Below, in pieces: positions 37,256 through 46,500 of a stretch of DNA of 64,000 bases (positions are counted from its first letter, which is position 1; each line of letters starts with the position of its first letter). The notes beneath the pieces are model-generated. The model made no database searches. It had not been told where the DNA came from and was given only the letters and a program-made list of their open reading frames with translations. The DNA comes from Kosakonia quasisacchari. GTDB lineage: Bacteria; Pseudomonadota; Gammaproteobacteria; Enterobacterales; Enterobacteriaceae. Position numbers and translations under genes: made by a program. The stretch is taken from the NCBI RefSeq assembly GCF_004331415.1, contig NZ_SJOP01000012.1, positions 62,001 to 126,000 on the forward strand. Reading direction: 5' to 3'.

Positions 37256-38269
37256 ATGAAAGCTATCGCTATTACCCGCGCCGCGCAGAACGGCAGCAAT
37301 CTGGATTTTCTTACCGACATTGAACTGCCGCAACCGACAGCCAGCGGTCACGACTTACTGGTTGAAGTGAAGGCCGTTTCCGTCAACCCGGTGGATACCA
37401 AAGTGCGCGCCGGTTTTAACGCCGATGCACCGCGCGTGCTGGGCTGGGATGCAGTGGGCGTGGTGACCGCCGTCGGTGAAGCGGTCACGTTGTTCCAGCC
37501 AGGTGATGAAGTGTGGTACGCCGGTGCGTTGACGCGCCCCGGTAGCAACAGCGAATTCCAGTTGGTGGATGAGCGTATTGCGGCACGCAAACCGAAAACG
37601 CTGGATAACGCCGCCGCCGCCGCTCTGCCCTTAACCGCCATTACCGCCTGGGAGTTGTTATTCGACCGTCTTGGCATCAAAGAGGGCGGCAACGAAAGTG
37701 ATGTACTTTTGATTGTTGGCGCAGCGGGTGGCGTGGGTTCGATCATGACGCAACTGGCGCGCAAGTTAACGCGCTTAACGGTAATTGGCACGGCATCTCG
37801 CCCCGCCAGCCAGCAGTGGGTGAAAGAACTCGGCGCGCACTATGTGATTGACCACAGCAAACCGTTGACTGAAGAGTTGGCACGAATTGGCGTCAAACAG
37901 GTTTCTCATGTCGCCAGCCTCAATAACACCGAAGAGCATTATCAGCAGCTGATTAACGCCCTGAAACCGCAGGGTAAACTGGCGCTGATTGATGATCCGC
38001 AAAGCCTGGACGCGCTGCCGCTGAAGGTGAAAAGCATTTCGCTGCACTGGGAATTTATGTTTACCCGCTCAATGTTCACCACCGAGGATATGATTGCTCA
38101 GCACCAGTTGCTCTCACGCGTGGCGCAGTTGATCGATGAAGGTGTGTTAAGAACCACGCTTGGCGAGCACTTTGGCACCATCAATGCCGTGAACTTGCGC
38201 AAAGCCCACGCGCTGCTTGAAAGCCAGCGGGCGGTAGGGAAAATCGTGCTGGAAGGGTTTGCTGGCTGA
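37256..38269 (+). CDS. Zinc-type alcohol dehydrogenase-like MDR oxidoreductase
   Basis: A 337-residue NAD(P)-dependent oxidoreductase of the medium-chain dehydrogenase family, closest in type to quinone-reductase-like members. The N-terminal GroES-like domain has SVNPVDTKVRAG and LGWDAVGVVTAVGE. The Rossmann domain has LLIVGAAGGVGSIMTQLARK, with the AxxGGVG nucleotide motif. The Cys/His zinc ligands of classical alcohol dehydrogenases are not seen, so it is probably zinc-free despite the family name. The start is ATG at 37256 (CGGAG upstream), not an earlier in-frame codon. It stands alone after the ATPase gene; the substrate is unknown. Confidence 0.88.
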   Translation: MKAIAITRAAQNGSNLDFLTDIELPQPTASGHDLLVEVKAVSVNPVDTKVRAGFNADAPRVLGWDAVGVVTAVGEAVTLFQPGDEVWYAGALTRPGSNSEFQLVDERIAARKPKTLDNAAAAALPLTAITAWELLFDRLGIKEGGNESDVLLIVGAAGGVGSIMTQLARKLTRLTVIGTASRPASQQWVKELGAHYVIDHSKPLTEELARIGVKQVSHVASLNNTEEHYQQLINALKPQGKLALIDDPQSLDALPLKVKSISLHWEFMFTRSMFTTEDMIAQHQLLSRVAQLIDEGVLRTTLGEHFGTINAVNLRKAHALLESQRAVGKIVLEGFAG

Positions 38270-38299
38270 CAATTAGCCAGGATTATTCTTAAAGGTTAC

Positions 38300-38330
38300 A
38301 AGCGGATAGCGAAAATAGGCGTCCGCTTTT
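38300..38330 (+). terminator. Probable terminator after the oxidoreductase gene
   Basis: AAGCGGA (38300-38306) pairs with TCCGCTT (38322-38328) around a 15-base loop, followed by TT and then CC. The stem ends in a short T run (TTTT), 30 bases after the stop codon at 38269. Confidence 0.5.
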
Positions 38331-38467
38331 CCTCCTCTGCCCTGGGTTTGCTTACACTTTTTACCAAAGCGTTATTTTTTCGTAGTTGCTCCGCTGTCAG
38401 TTAACGGCAATGATGGCGTGCTATTTATGCAACCGCGTGAAATGTATAAGAACAACCTGGAGAGAGT

Positions 38468-38803
38468 ATGAGTAAAACAAAAATGATGCTTCTGGGCGCG
38501 CTGTTGGCAACCGCCACGACGGCCTTTGCCGCACCGCAAACCGCTACACCAGGCGCAACCGGGCCGCAATCCTATGAAATTAATGAGTTTGTCGCTGACT
38601 TCACGAAATTCAACATTGGCGATACCGTACCGGCAATGTACCGCAGCGAAGAGTACAACATTAAACAGTGGCAACTGCGTAACCTGCCAGCCCCCGAAGC
38701 CGGTAGCCACTGGACCTACATGGGCGGCAACTATGTGCTGATCACGGATGCCGAAGGCAAAATCCTCAAAGCTTATAACGGCGACATCTTTTACCACCGT
38801 TAA
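38468..38803 (+). CDS. rcnB: RcnB, periplasmic nickel/cobalt homeostasis protein
   Basis: A 111-residue protein with a signal peptide of about 22 residues (cleavage after AFA). The mature part keeps the E. coli RcnB sequence nearly unbroken, including GDTVPAMYRSEEYNIKQWQL and AGSHWTYMGGNYVLI, ending GDIFYHR. In E. coli RcnB acts with the RcnA efflux pump to limit nickel and cobalt levels, under RcnR control. Here neither rcnA nor rcnR is adjacent, though the slot between thiM and mrp is the same as in E. coli. It is followed 11 bases later by a GNAT gene that may share its message. Confidence 0.93.
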   Translation: MSKTKMMLLGALLATATTAFAAPQTATPGATGPQSYEINEFVADFTKFNIGDTVPAMYRSEEYNIKQWQLRNLPAPEAGSHWTYMGGNYVLITDAEGKILKAYNGDIFYHR

Positions 38804-38814
38804 TCAGGAGCTGA

Positions 38815-39240
38815 ATGATTATTCGCCGCTGGCAGGAAAGTGACAGACCGTTTTTACGCACCCTTTATTTACACGCCCGCAAAGAGAGCTGGCACTGGCT
38901 TGATGGCAGCGACTGGCGGCTGGAAGATTTTGATGCCGCCACGCTCGATGAAACCATTTGGGTCGCCGAAGAAAAGGGTCACCGACTGGGGTTCGCCTCG
39001 GTGTACGAAAACGACAATTTCCTGCACAACCTGTTTGTCGACCCGGCCGCTCAGGGCAAAGGCGTCGGCAGCGCACTGCTCAAACATGCGCAATCCACCT
39101 TTACCGGCACCGGCGCGCTGAAGTGCTTGCTACAAAACAAAGCCGCACTGGCGTTTTATCAGCACCACGGCTGGCATATCGAAGCACAGGGCGTTTCACC
39201 GGAAGGGGATTACGTGCTGATGCACTATCTGAAGAAGTGA
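38815..39240 (+). CDS. GNAT-family N-acetyltransferase
   Basis: A 141-residue protein with the GNAT acetyl-CoA motif A clearly visible as LFVDPAAQGKGVGSALLKHA (Q-x-x-G-x-G). A motif B-like ending ALAFYQHHGWHIEAQG follows. The gene starts 11 bases after rcnB, with AGGAG just before the ATG, so it may be co-transcribed with it. The acetyl acceptor is unknown. A bidirectional stem separates it from the convergent mrp. Confidence 0.88.
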   Translation: MIIRRWQESDRPFLRTLYLHARKESWHWLDGSDWRLEDFDAATLDETIWVAEEKGHRLGFASVYENDNFLHNLFVDPAAQGKGVGSALLKHAQSTFTGTGALKCLLQNKAALAFYQHHGWHIEAQGVSPEGDYVLMHYLKK

Positions 39241-39266
39241 AAAACCTCTCCCGAACGGGAGAGGTT
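39240..39266 (-). terminator. Intrinsic terminator of mrp (bidirectional stem)
   Basis: AACCTCTCCCG and CGGGAGAGGTT form a perfect 11-bp stem around two bases. On the minus strand the stem runs straight into TTTTT, a good terminator for mrp. In the plus direction it also follows the GNAT stop but lacks a T tract. Confidence 0.8.
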
Positions 39267-39273
39267 GACTGAT

Positions 39274-40383
39274 TTACACCGCGCGGAAAGCGATATCACC
39301 AGGAATGACTTCACCTTGCCAGTAAAGCTGTGCGGCTACACGCCCGGCAAGTTGACGGTAAATAGCGGTAAATTCGCTGTCCGGGCGGCTCACCACTGTT
39401 GGCGTACCTTTATCCAGATCTTCACGCAGCGAAATGTGCAGCGGCATCTGCCCCAGCAATTCGGTGTGATACTGCTCGGCCAGTTTCTCCGCACCACCGG
39501 TACCGAAAATCGGTTCGTGATGACCGCAGTTGCTGCAAATATGCATGCTCATGTTTTCAACGATACCGAGCACCGGCACTTCCACTTTCTCGAACATGAC
39601 GATGCCTTTTTTGGCGTCGATCAGCGCAATATCCTGCGGCGTTGTCACCACCAGCGCGCCAGTCACCGGAATGTTTTGCGCCAGCGTCAACTGGATATCA
39701 CCGGTGCCTGGCGGCATATCCAGCACCAGGTAATCCAGATCCGGCCACATGGATTCCTGCAACAGTTGCAGCAGCGCTTTGCTGGCCATCGGGCCGCGCC
39801 ACACCATCGCGTTATCGTCAGTCACCAGGTAGCCAATCGAGTTGGTCGCCAGGCCATGAGCGATAATCGGCGCCATATGCGTGCCGTCCGGCGAGGTCGG
39901 ACGCTCATGTTCTGCACCGAGCATCACCGGGATCGACGGGCCGTAAATATCGGCGTCGAGAATACCGACTTTCGCCCCTTCCGCCGCCAGCGCCAGCGCC
40001 AGGTTTACCGCCGTAGAGGATTTCCCTACCCCGCCCTTGCCGGAACTGACGGCAATGATGTTTTTCACACCGTTGACGCCCGGCTGGTTTTTCACACGTT
40101 TTAAGGTGGCAATGTTATGCGATAGCTTCCAGTCAATGGCGCGCGCGCCGGTTAGACGCAGCAATTCGGCGCTGCACTGCGCTTTTAACTCTTCAAACGC
40201 GCTGCGCCAGACGAACGGCATCAGCAGCTCGACGTGCAGGGTGTCATCAAGCCATGCGACATGATGCACCGCTTTGAGCGCAGTGAGATTGTGCTTCAGG
40301 GTTGGGTGCTGAAAATCGGCCAGCGTCCCGGTAACAATCGCGCGTAACGCTTCCGGGGATTTGGCCTGGGATTGCGAACTCAT
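39274..40383 (-). CDS. mrp: Mrp (ApbC), P-loop iron-sulfur cluster carrier
   Basis: A 369-residue ATPase that delivers Fe-S clusters to apoproteins. The N-terminal ~90 residues form a MIP18-like domain. The nucleotide-binding domain has the deviant Walker A (SSGKGGVGKSSTAVNLALAL), the Walker B-like LDADIYGPSIPVMLG, and the CxxC cluster-binding motif in HICSNCGHHEP. The length equals E. coli Mrp. It is divergent from metG, as in E. coli, with about 296 bases between start codons. Confidence 0.97.
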   Translation of the reverse strand: MSSQSQAKSPEALRAIVTGTLADFQHPTLKHNLTALKAVHHVAWLDDTLHVELLMPFVWRSAFEELKAQCSAELLRLTGARAIDWKLSHNIATLKRVKNQPGVNGVKNIIAVSSGKGGVGKSSTAVNLALALAAEGAKVGILDADIYGPSIPVMLGAEHERPTSPDGTHMAPIIAHGLATNSIGYLVTDDNAMVWRGPMASKALLQLLQESMWPDLDYLVLDMPPGTGDIQLTLAQNIPVTGALVVTTPQDIALIDAKKGIVMFEKVEVPVLGIVENMSMHICSNCGHHEPIFGTGGAEKLAEQYHTELLGQMPLHISLREDLDKGTPTVVSRPDSEFTAIYRQLAGRVAAQLYWQGEVIPGDIAFRAV

Positions 40384-40507
40384 CCCGACTCCTTTGTAGT
40401 TGTTCTGAAAACGACATTGTAGCCAGCAAGTTTACCCCACGGGCAACAATTATTCATTTACGGATAAATGCCGTTAACGCATGGCGTAATTATTACCCAT
40501 GTATTCA

Positions 40508-40647
40508 TATAGGGATTGAAACGTTCTTAAAGCCCTTAGTACTTACAGGGGGAGCAATCTTTACCAAAAAGGTTAATTATAGGGATTAAAACGCGCCAAA
40601 AGCCCTTCTCGCGTGGCGCAATATTTACCTTTTTGGTAATATTTCTC
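40508..40647. repeat. Repeats in the metG leader region
   Basis: TATAGGGATT followed by a related 20-base stretch ending AAAGCCCTT occurs at 40508 and again at 40578, exactly 70 bases apart, with 25 of 30 bases identical. In the second half, TTACCAAAAAGGTTAAT (40561-40577) is inverted at 40623-40639 with 16 of 17 matches, and GCGCCA/TGGCGC pair inside that interval. The result is a possible long stem-loop just upstream of metG. Confidence 0.6.
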
Positions 40648-40679
40648 CCCCTTTTTCTCAAGAAGATGTAATGCCTACT

Positions 40680-42713
40680 ATGACTCAAGTCGCGAAGAAA
40701 ATTCTGGTAACGTGCGCACTGCCGTACGCCAACGGCTCCATCCACCTCGGCCATATGCTGGAGCACATCCAGGCTGATGTCTGGGTCCGTTACCAGCGAA
40801 TGCGCGGCCACGAAGTCAACTTCATCTGCGCGGACGATGCCCACGGCACGCCGATCATGCTGAAAGCACAGCAACTGGGGATCACCCCGGAGCAGATGAT
40901 TGCGGACATGAGTCAGGAACATCAGACCGATTTTGCTGGCTTTAACATCAGCTACGACAACTACCACTCCACGCACAGCGACGAGAACCGCGAGCTGTCG
41001 GAGCTTATCTACACGCGCCTGAAAGAGAACGGTTTTATTAAAAACCGCACCATCTCTCAGCTCTACGATCCGGAAAAAGGCATGTTCCTGCCGGATCGTT
41101 TTGTGAAAGGCACCTGCCCGAAGTGCAAATCACCGGATCAATACGGCGATAACTGCGAAGTGTGCGGCGCAACCTACAGCCCGACCGAGCTGATTGAGCC
41201 GAAGTCGGTGGTGTCTGGCGCGACGCCGGTGATGCGTGATTCCGAGCACTTCTTCTTCGATCTACCGTCATTTAGCGAAATGTTGCAGGCGTGGACGCGC
41301 AGCGGCGCGCTGCAAGAGCAGGTCGCGAACAAAATGCAGGAGTGGTTTGAATCCGGCTTACAGCAGTGGGATATCTCCCGCGATGCGCCTTATTTCGGTT
41401 TCGAAATCCCGAACGCGCCGGGCAAATACTTTTACGTCTGGCTGGATGCGCCGATTGGCTACATGGGTTCGTTCAAAAACCTGTGCGACAAACGCGGCGA
41501 TACCACCAGCTTTGACGCGTACTGGCAGAAAGAGTCCGACGCCGACCTGTATCACTTCATCGGTAAAGATATCGTCTATTTCCACAGCCTGTTCTGGCCG
41601 GCAATGCTGGAAGGCAGCGGTTTCCGCAAGCCGACCAACCTGTTCGTCCACGGCTATGTGACGGTGAACGGTGCGAAGATGTCCAAATCGCGCGGGACGT
41701 TTATCAAAGCCAGTACCTGGTTGAACCATTTCGACGCCGACAGCCTGCGTTATTACTACGCGGCGAAACTCTCTTCGCGCATTGATGATATCGATCTCAA
41801 CCTGGAAGATTTCATCCAGCGTGTGAACGCCGACATCGTGAACAAAGTGGTCAACCTCGCTTCCCGTAACGCGGGTTTTATCAATAAACGTTTTGACGGC
41901 GTGCTGGCCGCAGAGCTTGCAGACCCGGCGCTGTACAAAACCTTTACCAACGCAGCGGCCACCATTAGCGAAGCGTGGGAGAGCCGCGAGTTCGGCAAAG
42001 CGGTGCGCGAAATTATGGCGCTGGCCGATGTGGCGAACCGCTACGTTGACGAACAAGCACCGTGGGTGGTGGCAAAACAGGAAGGCCGTGACGCCGATCT
42101 GCAAGCCATCTGCACCATGGGGCTGAACATGTTCCGCGTGCTGATGACATGGCTGAAGCCGGTTCTGCCGTCGCTGGCGGAGCGCACTGAAGCGTTCCTC
42201 AATACCACGCTTGAGTGGGATGCCATCAACCAGCCGCTGCTCGGCCACAAAGTTAACGCATTCAAAGCGTTGTACAACCGTATCGAGATGAAACAAGTGG
42301 AAGCGCTGGTCGAAGCGTCAAAAGAGGAAGTGAAAGCGGCTCCCGCACCGGTCACCGGCGAGCTGGCGGATAACCCGATTCAGGAAACCATCAGCTTTGA
42401 CGATTTCGCGAAAGTCGATCTGCGCGTGGCGCTGATCGAAAACGCCGAGTTGGTTGAAGGTTCCGACAAGCTGCTGCGTCTGACACTGGATCTGGATGGC
42501 GAAAAACGCAATGTCTTCTCCGGCATCCGTTCCGCTTACCCGGACCCAAGTGCGCTGATTGGCCGCCTGACCGTGATGGTCGCCAACCTGGCACCGCGCA
42601 AGATGCGTTTTGGGATCTCCGAAGGAATGGTGATGGCCGCCGGCCCCGGCGGAAAAGATATCTTCCTGCTCAGCCCGGACAGCGGCGCAAAAGCAGGCCA
42701 GCAAGTGAAGTAA
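40680..42713 (+). CDS. metG: MetG, methionyl-tRNA synthetase
   Basis: Charges tRNA-Met and initiator tRNA with methionine. The 677 residues from ATG at 40680 equal E. coli MetG; an in-frame ATG nine bases earlier is not used in the family. Class I signatures are the HIGH-type HLGHM near residue 21 and KMSKS in [13 protein letters not shown]. The zinc knuckle [17 protein letters not shown] is complete. The C-terminal tRNA-binding (EMAP II-like) domain that drives dimerisation is present ([20 protein letters not shown]). It is divergent from mrp and ends at a clean terminator. Confidence 0.98.
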   Translation: MTQVAKKILVTCALPYANGSIHLGHMLEHIQADVWVRYQRMRGHEVNFICADDAHGTPIMLKAQQLGITPEQMIADMSQEHQTDFAGFNISYDNYHSTHSDENRELSELIYTRLKENGFIKNRTISQLYDPEKGMFLPDRFVKGTCPKCKSPDQYGDNCEVCGATYSPTELIEPKSVVSGATPVMRDSEHFFFDLPSFSEMLQAWTRSGALQEQVANKMQEWFESGLQQWDISRDAPYFGFEIPNAPGKYFYVWLDAPIGYMGSFKNLCDKRGDTTSFDAYWQKESDADLYHFIGKDIVYFHSLFWPAMLEGSGFRKPTNLFVHGYVTVNGAKMSKSRGTFIKASTWLNHFDADSLRYYYAAKLSSRIDDIDLNLEDFIQRVNADIVNKVVNLASRNAGFINKRFDGVLAAELADPALYKTFTNAAATISEAWESREFGKAVREIMALADVANRYVDEQAPWVVAKQEGRDADLQAICTMGLNMFRVLMTWLKPVLPSLAERTEAFLNTTLEWDAINQPLLGHKVNAFKALYNRIEMKQVEALVEASKEEVKAAPAPVTGELADNPIQETISFDDFAKVDLRVALIENAELVEGSDKLLRLTLDLDGEKRNVFSGIRSAYPDPSALIGRLTVMVANLAPRKMRFGISEGMVMAAGPGGKDIFLLSPDSGAKAGQQVK

Positions 42714-42718
42714 AAAAT

Positions 42719-42745
42719 AAGGCGCTGAATTCAGCGCCTTTTTCT
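42719..42745 (+). terminator. Intrinsic terminator of metG
   Basis: AAGGCGCTGAATTCAGCGCC forms a perfect GC-rich stem (GGCGCTGA with TCAGCGCC) followed by TTTTT, six bases after the metG stop. Confidence 0.9.
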
Positions 42746-42800
42746 ATACTCAATTTTGCATTAACCAAACACTACTTCACATGGAAAACAGGGGATTATC

Positions 42801-43256
42801 GTGAAATTCAGTAAACTCATCGCCGCACTTTTTTCTGTCGCTTTACTCATTGGCCTGAGCGGCTGTGGGGAAAAAGAGCAGAGCAAAACCTTTAGCTTTT
42901 CACAAGCAGGCACAGAAGTGACACTCACCTATTACTACAAAGGCGATCAGGTCGAGCGCCAGACCGCCAAAAATAAAATCGAATACGCTTCAATTGGCGC
43001 GAAGACAAAAGACGAGGCGATGAAAGTGCTGGATCCGATCAGCAAAAAATACCAGAGCATTAAAGGGATCAAAGAGAGCGTCGATTATCAGGAAACCTAC
43101 GCGCAAGAGACGCTGGATGTGGATTACAACGAGGTGGATTTTTCTGCGCTGAACAACCTGCAGGGCTCTGAGTTTACCGGCACGGTCAATGGCAAAATCA
43201 GTATGAAAAAATCAGAAGAGCTGCTGAAATCACGCGGCTTTAAAGAAGTCCAGTAA
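42801..43256 (+). CDS. yehR: YehR, DUF1307 lipoprotein
   Basis: A 151-residue lipoprotein with a GTG start preceded by GGGGAT. The type II signal peptide ends in the lipobox LSGC, with lipidated C22; the +2 residue is Gly, so outer-membrane sorting is likely. The mature part (FSFSQAGTEVTLTYYYKGDQ and onward) is the DUF1307 domain of the YehR family. Its function is unknown. Position between metG and yehS agrees with E. coli, but the molR-yehI-yehQ block found there is absent. Confidence 0.9.
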   Translation: MKFSKLIAALFSVALLIGLSGCGEKEQSKTFSFSQAGTEVTLTYYYKGDQVERQTAKNKIEYASIGAKTKDEAMKVLDPISKKYQSIKGIKESVDYQETYAQETLDVDYNEVDFSALNNLQGSEFTGTVNGKISMKKSEELLKSRGFKEVQ

Positions 43257-43264
43257 GCAATATT

Positions 43265-43334
43265 CTCCTTCAAGCTGCGCGTTGTTGTCGGCATCCACCG
43301 ACAGGTAACAACCTGGCGATGCGGCTTGAAGGAG
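43265..43334. repeat. Cruciform-type palindrome between convergent yehR and yehS
   Basis: CTCCTTCAAGC (43265-43275) and GCTTGAAGGAG (43324-43334) pair perfectly over 11 bases. Inside, GTTGT pairs with ACAAC and TGTCGG with CCGACA around CATCCA, giving nested stems. It lies between the stops of the convergent genes and may act as a bidirectional terminator or be a dispersed repeat. Confidence 0.6.
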
Positions 43335-43340
43335 TGTCGA

Positions 43341-43826
43341 TTATTCCGCTTCGGTTTTACCCTTCGGTTTCTGTTCGCGTACCGCCAGCCCACGCAAAAA
43401 ATAACGCATGACCTGATCGCCGCATTCGCGGAAGTTCTTATGATCCGGTGCACGCATCATGGCAGTGATTTCCGGCATTGAAATGCGAAACTGCTGGGCG
43501 GTCAGAATGGCCAGAATATCGTCCGTCTTTAACGAGAAAGCGATACGCAGTTTTTTCAGCACGATATTATTATTCAGCTTGCGCTCAACAGCCAACGGCG
43601 GCGCGGTTTCATCTTTGCCACGCTTTTCATAAATAAGACCGTTCAGAAACGCGGACAACACAATATCCGGACACGGCTTATAACCTTCCTCATCGTCTTT
43701 GCGCAGCCAGGGTGCCAGCTGTTCAACGGTCACGACCGTGTCCGCCAGCGCCAGAATGCGCACCAGCGCGGTGTTATCAGCTTGCAGGGTGTAACGCACG
43801 CTGCGCAGGATATCGTTATTAAGCAT
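43341..43826 (-). CDS. yehS: YehS, DUF1456 protein
   Basis: A 161-residue cytoplasmic protein, close to E. coli YehS (about 156). Two DUF1456 copies are seen; the first starts NDILRSVRYTLQADNTALVRI and the second starts NNNIVLKKLRIAFSLKTDDI, with the conserved PEITAMMRAPDHKNFRECGD near the end. The tail is Lys/Glu-rich. The start is ATG at 43826. Its biochemical role is unknown. It lies just downstream of btsSR on the same strand, 53 bases after btsR, and could share its transcript. Confidence 0.93.
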   Translation of the reverse strand: MLNNDILRSVRYTLQADNTALVRILALADTVVTVEQLAPWLRKDDEEGYKPCPDIVLSAFLNGLIYEKRGKDETAPPLAVERKLNNNIVLKKLRIAFSLKTDDILAILTAQQFRISMPEITAMMRAPDHKNFRECGDQVMRYFLRGLAVREQKPKGKTEAE

Positions 43827-43879
43827 ATTTTTTTCCGGAAATGATGAACCTGCGCGCAGTGTAGGCATCGCGCAGGAAT

Positions 43880-44599
43880 TTACAACCCCAACGCCTCTTT
43901 TAAATTTTTCAGATAACGTCGACTCACCGGCACCGTCAGCCCATCACGCAGCAGTAACTCTGCCTGGCCATTATCTTCGAGGCGGATCTCTTTGAGGTGC
44001 GCCATATTGACCAGGTACTGGCGGTGGCAACGCACCAGCGGCGTACGGCTCTCCAGCGTGCGCAGCGTCAGCTCGGTAAATCCCTCTTTGCCTTCCTGGC
44101 TGGTCACATACACGCCGCTCATGCGGCTACTGACAAACGCCACTTCGTCCATCTGCAATAACCAGATCCGGCTATGCCCGGTGCAAGGGATAAATTTCAG
44201 CGCTTCCTGGTTTTCCGGCAGCACCGAAACATCCTGCACGTTTCGCTCAAGACGCAGGCGGCTGAGGGTTTTCTCCAGCCGGCGAGCTTCTATCGGTTTG
44301 AGCAGATAATCGAACGCGTGTTCTTCAAACGCCTGCACCGCATATTCATCAAACGCGGTCAGGAATACCACATACGGCCGGTTTCCCGGATCGAGCATAC
44401 CAACCATCTCCAGCCCGCTGATACGCGGCATCTGGATATCCAGAAACAGCACATCCGGGCGCAGTTTATGCACCGCGCCAATGGCTTCTACGGCATTACC
44501 GCACTCGCCAACAATCTCAATATCACTCTCTTCCTGGAGCAGAATTCGCAGGTTTTCCCGGGCCAGCGGTTCGTCATCAACAATCAGCACTTTTAACAT
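43880..44599 (-). CDS. btsR: BtsR (YehT), LytTR response regulator
   Basis: Response regulator that in E. coli, when phosphorylated by BtsS, activates the pyruvate transporter gene btsT. The 239 residues equal the E. coli length. The receiver domain has [14 protein letters not shown] and the phosphorylated Asp in [13 protein letters not shown]. The C-terminal LytTR DNA-binding domain ends [15 protein letters not shown]. The start is ATG at 44599, which overlaps the btsS 3' end by seven bases, so translation is coupled. BtsT is not in this window. Confidence 0.96.
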   Translation of the reverse strand: MLKVLIVDDEPLARENLRILLQEESDIEIVGECGNAVEAIGAVHKLRPDVLFLDIQMPRISGLEMVGMLDPGNRPYVVFLTAFDEYAVQAFEEHAFDYLLKPIEARRLEKTLSRLRLERNVQDVSVLPENQEALKFIPCTGHSRIWLLQMDEVAFVSSRMSGVYVTSQEGKEGFTELTLRTLESRTPLVRCHRQYLVNMAHLKEIRLEDNGQAELLLRDGLTVPVSRRYLKNLKEALGL

Positions 44600-46281
44600 G
44601 CGTGTTCCTCCAGCGGGAGTCGTAAGGTAATGCGGGTAAACAGATCCGGCTCGCAGGCAATGGTAATGCCGCACTCATCGCCGAAACGCGCGCGCAGGCG
44701 CTTATCCACCAGGCTCATCCCTAATCCACTGGCGTCGCTTTTCGGCTGGTACAACCCGGCATTGTCTTCAATGTCCAGCACCAGATGCCGTCCGTCCTGG
44801 CTGGCGTTAATCACAATCTCGCCCACGCCAAGCAGGTGCGACGTGCCATGTTTGATGGCATTCTCAACGATCGGTTGCAGGGTAAAAGCCGGAAGTTGCA
44901 GATGCGACAGCGTCTCCGGCACATGCAACTGCACCTGCAAGCGCGACTGAAAACGCGCTTTTTCAATTTGCAGGTAGGCATTCACATGCTCAATTTCGTC
45001 CGCCAGCGTCACAATTTCTGACGGGCGTTTTAAGTTTTTACGAAAGAAAGTCGACAGATATTGCACCAGCAATCCGGCCTGATCGCTGTCGCGGCGGATC
45101 ACCGCTTTTAACGTGTTAAGGGCATTAAACAGGAAATGCGGATTTACCTGCGCGTGCAGCAGCTTAATTTCCGACTGAGTGAGCAGCGCCTTTTGCCGCT
45201 CGTACTGCCCGGCAAGGATCTGCGCCGAGAGCAGTTGCGCTATCCCCTCGCCCAGCGTGCGGTTGATGGAGCTGAACAGGCGGTTTTTCGCTTCATACAA
45301 CTTAATTGTGCCAACCACGCGCTGGTTTTCGCCACGCAGCGGGATCACCAGCGTCGAACCGAGTTTGCATTGCGGGTGGAGCGAACATTTGTAAGGCACT
45401 TCGTTACCGTCGGCATAGACCACTTCGCCGGTTTCAATGGCGCGCTGCGTCCAGACCGAGGAGATAGGCCGCCCCGGCAGATGGTGATCGTCGCCGGTGC
45501 CGGTGAAGGCCAGCAGTTTTTCCCGGTCGGTTATCGCCACTGCGCCAATATCCAGCTCTTTATAGAGCACCAGCGCCACCTTCATGCTGTTCTCTTCGTT
45601 AAAGCCCTGGCGCAGAAACCCTTCCGTCGACGCCGCCACTTTCAGCGCGGTGGCGGAAAACGCCGAAGTGTATTTTTCGAACATGGCGCGCTTATCGAGC
45701 AAAATGCGCATAAACAGCGCCGCGCCGACGGTGTTGGTGACCATCATCGGCGCGGCAATGCTTTGCACCAGGTGCAGCGCGCTATCAAACGGACGGGCGA
45801 TGAGCAGAATAATCAGCATCTGGATCAGTTCCGCCACGCAGGTCACCACCCCGGCGGTAAACGGGCTAAACACCAGATCGGTGCGGCCGCGTTTAATCAA
45901 CGCCCGGTGTACCAGCCCACCGAGCAGCCCTTCGACAAACGTAGAAAGCATGCAGCTCAGCGCAGTCATACCGCCCATCGAATAACGGTGAATACCACCG
46001 GTTAAGCCGACAAGACCACCGACCAACGGGCCGCCGAGCAGACCGCCCATCACCGCGCCAATCGCGCGCGTGTTGGCGATAGAATCTTCGATATGCAGGC
46101 CGAAATAGGTGCCGAGAATGCAGAAAATAGAGAAGGTGACGTAGCACAGCAGCTTATGCGGTAAGCGCACGGTCACCTGCATCAGCGGAATAAACAACCG
46201 CGTTTTGCTCATCAACCAGGCGATAACCAGAAACACACACATCTGCTGAAGCAGCAGCAACACCAGATTGAACTCGTACAT
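44593..46281 (-). CDS. btsS: BtsS (YehU), LytS-type pyruvate-sensing histidine kinase
   Basis: Membrane sensor kinase of 562 residues (561 in E. coli). In order it has a 5TM-LYT membrane domain of about six helices (residues 1-190), a GAF-type domain (about 225-345) with the [20 protein letters not shown] stretch, a His_kinase domain with the phospho-accepting His in [16 protein letters not shown], and an HATPase with [10 protein letters not shown] and the G-box [13 protein letters not shown]. In E. coli it senses extracellular pyruvate. It overlaps btsR and is divergent from mlrA. Confidence 0.96.
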   Translation of the reverse strand: MYEFNLVLLLLQQMCVFLVIAWLMSKTRLFIPLMQVTVRLPHKLLCYVTFSIFCILGTYFGLHIEDSIANTRAIGAVMGGLLGGPLVGGLVGLTGGIHRYSMGGMTALSCMLSTFVEGLLGGLVHRALIKRGRTDLVFSPFTAGVVTCVAELIQMLIILLIARPFDSALHLVQSIAAPMMVTNTVGAALFMRILLDKRAMFEKYTSAFSATALKVAASTEGFLRQGFNEENSMKVALVLYKELDIGAVAITDREKLLAFTGTGDDHHLPGRPISSVWTQRAIETGEVVYADGNEVPYKCSLHPQCKLGSTLVIPLRGENQRVVGTIKLYEAKNRLFSSINRTLGEGIAQLLSAQILAGQYERQKALLTQSEIKLLHAQVNPHFLFNALNTLKAVIRRDSDQAGLLVQYLSTFFRKNLKRPSEIVTLADEIEHVNAYLQIEKARFQSRLQVQLHVPETLSHLQLPAFTLQPIVENAIKHGTSHLLGVGEIVINASQDGRHLVLDIEDNAGLYQPKSDASGLGMSLVDKRLRARFGDECGITIACEPDLFTRITLRLPLEEHAC

Positions 46282-46500
46282 ACCCGCAACACCACATCAA
46301 CTAAAGCGCGTAACATACAGGGTGTTTTCAGATGTTTCTTTGAAGCGCTGCAAAAAAATACAAAATCGTGCTCCATATCACAAAGTTAGCCAGAGTGATT
46401 AACCGTCAGGACACATTTTGCGCAAATTTGCGGCGGCGCATCCTGTGCCGACCGGCAGCGGCTACAGTTATACAGGGAGTCGGCTGGCGAGGATGAAACC

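Noticed and set aside
37256..38269. Classical zinc alcohol dehydrogenase
   Set aside because: Catalytic and structural zinc-binding Cys/His sets are not visible; it fits the zinc-free, quinone-reductase-like branch better.
41358..42296. 312-residue minus-strand frame opposite metG
   Set aside because: metG is certain and highly conserved on the other strand; the antisense frame has no start signal or family features.
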